Shown here: piece after piece, positions 5,713-6,206 of the stretch
How positions within the stretch are numbered: the stretch's first letter is position 1
Layout of the letters: the number at the start of each line of letters is the position of its first letter
Assembly (NCBI GenBank): GCA_030616665.1
Contig: JAUWWX010000055.1
Location: forward strand, 1 to 6,206
Direction: 5' to 3'
DNA length: 6,206 nucleotides
Origin: an archaeon
Lineage (GTDB): Archaea > Iainarchaeota > Iainarchaeia > Iainarchaeales > GCA-2688035
Position numbers and translations under genes: made by a program
The notes under the pieces: model-generated
The model's input: the letters and a program-made list of their open reading frames with translations, nothing else
Told to the model about the DNA's origin: nothing
The model's database searches: none

Positions 5713-6039
5713 TCATTCCGCAGCTTTTCTTGCCTTTACGGCCGTTCCATAGGCAAGAATTTCCACAGCGTTTGGCATGGATTGCACAGCCGAAAACCTC
5801 ATGTCTACCACTGCGTTCGCACCAAGCTGTTTTGCCTCAGCAATCATTCTCTGTATAGCTTCCTCCCTTGCATCCGAAAGCATTTCAGTATACTCCAAAA
5901 ACTCTCCACCAACAAACTTTCTCAGCTTCGAAACCAATTCGTTTCCAAGCCACTCTGCCCTTGTCGTGCTGCCTATTACAAGGCCAAACGTTTCAACAAT
6001 TTTTTTGCCGTGTATATGGCTTGAGGTTGTTACAATCAT
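5713..6039 (-). CDS. YbjQ/UPF0145 family protein (putative heavy-metal-binding domain)
   Basis: This 108-residue soluble protein matches the YbjQ family over its full length. MIVTTSSHIHGKKI opens the protein, where family members have a similar N-terminal strand. ETFGLVIGSTT (16-26) follows. GGEFLEYTEMLSDAREEAIQRM (44-65) contains the Y-T-ML---R--A--RM pattern. AKQLGANAVVDMRF (69-82) and VEILAYGTAVKA (92-103) complete the core. Family members form small ring-like oligomers. The 'heavy-metal-binding' label is traditional, and there is no cysteine here to support metal binding through thiols; H8 and H10 are the only histidines. The molecular role is unknown. The ATG at 6039 is backed by a good Shine-Dalgarno. 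The gene converges on the ABC permease with only 2 bp between stops, so their message ends probably overlap. Confidence 0.92.
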   Translation of the reverse strand: MIVTTSSHIHGKKIVETFGLVIGSTTRAEWLGNELVSKLRKFVGGEFLEYTEMLSDAREEAIQRMIAEAKQLGANAVVDMRFSAVQSMPNAVEILAYGTAVKARKAAE

Positions 6040-6047
6040 TCAGAATG

Positions 6048-6052
6048 CCTCC
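6048..6052 (-). promoter_or_regulatory. Shine-Dalgarno of the YbjQ-family gene
   Basis: GGAGG on the - strand, 8 nt before the ATG at 6039. It fixes the start and implies a leadered message. Confidence 0.75.
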
Positions 6053-6082
6053 AAAACTATACCCTATTTTTTCCTAAAAACC

Positions 6083-6094
6083 CTTTAAATAAGG
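6083..6094 (-). promoter_or_regulatory. TATA-like box of the YbjQ-family gene
   Basis: CTTATTTAAAGG on the - strand would start transcription near 6062, giving a leader of about 22 nt that includes the Shine-Dalgarno at 6048-6052. A second AT-rich patch, TTTTATAACTTTAAAG (6095-6110), lies upstream and might serve transcription in either direction. Confidence 0.5.
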
Positions 6095-6206
6095 CTTTAA
6101 AGTTATAAAACTTGTTTTTCGGGCTGATTTTTCGCGGGCTTCCCCTCTTTGGCTTAAAATTACTAATTTTATATTTCTAACATAAGGCTACAATATTGAC
6201 AATAAC
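6095..6206. other. Non-coding right end of the window
   Basis: No convincing reading frame is present. It holds an imperfect direct repeat, TTTTTCGGGCT (6115-6125) and TTTTTCGCGGGCT (6128-6140). Further right is an AT-rich stretch with a TATA-like TTTTATATTTC (6167-6177), which could be the promoter of a gene beginning beyond the window on the + strand. Confidence 0.4.

Noticed and set aside
1..6206. CRISPR array, insertion sequence, toxin-antitoxin or defence genes
   Set aside because: There are no regularly spaced repeats and no transposase, integrase, Cas or nuclease motifs in any of the identified genes. The window is mostly housekeeping and transport.

Overview
This window looks archaeal. 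A class II tRNA-Ser gene is interrupted at the canonical position 37/38 by a bulge-helix-bulge type intron and encodes no CCA. GMP synthetase is present only as its separate ATP-pyrophosphatase subunit, as is usual in archaea. Several genes have AT-rich TATA-like boxes about 25-45 nt before a start codon with little or no Shine-Dalgarno sequence, so some messages may be short-leadered or leaderless. Arginine is written mostly with AGG/AGA. The compact layout and stand-alone domain versions of some enzymes would suit an uncultivated lineage such as a DPANN-type archaeon, but the sequence does not fix the taxon.

Layout from left to right. (1) The 3' part of a class I methyltransferase-like gene (+ strand, cut by the window edge). 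(2) A convergent tRNA-Ser(UGA) gene on the - strand with a 99-nt structured intron. (3) A 228-bp spacer holding the tRNA promoter, an unexplained nested stem-loop and the promoter of the next gene. (4) guaAB, the ATP-PPase subunit of GMP synthetase. (5) Convergent nnrD, ADP-dependent NAD(P)H-hydrate dehydratase, on the - strand. (6) Divergent from nnrD, a 367-residue (alpha/alpha)6 six-hairpin glycosidase of the glycogen-debranching/GH63 kind. (7) A two-gene ABC operon with overlapping genes: a NatA-like ATPase and an ABC-2 type permease. (8) A YbjQ/UPF0145 protein on the - strand, ending 2 bp from the permease stop. (9) A 167-bp non-coding right end with the YbjQ gene's promoter and a short direct repeat.

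The genes do not form one pathway. GuaAB makes GMP from XMP and needs a glutaminase partner that is not in the window. NnrD repairs hydrated NAD(P)H. The glycosidase probably trims alpha-glucans or small glucosides in the cytoplasm. The ABC pair probably exports a small substrate. This is mostly a housekeeping region with no CRISPR array, transposase, toxin-antitoxin pair or phage gene. The parts that look least ordinary are non-coding: the large hairpin-rich tRNA intron, the nested inverted repeat at 791-830, and a T-arm-like sequence just past the tRNA. A second point is the altered lid motif of GuaAB.
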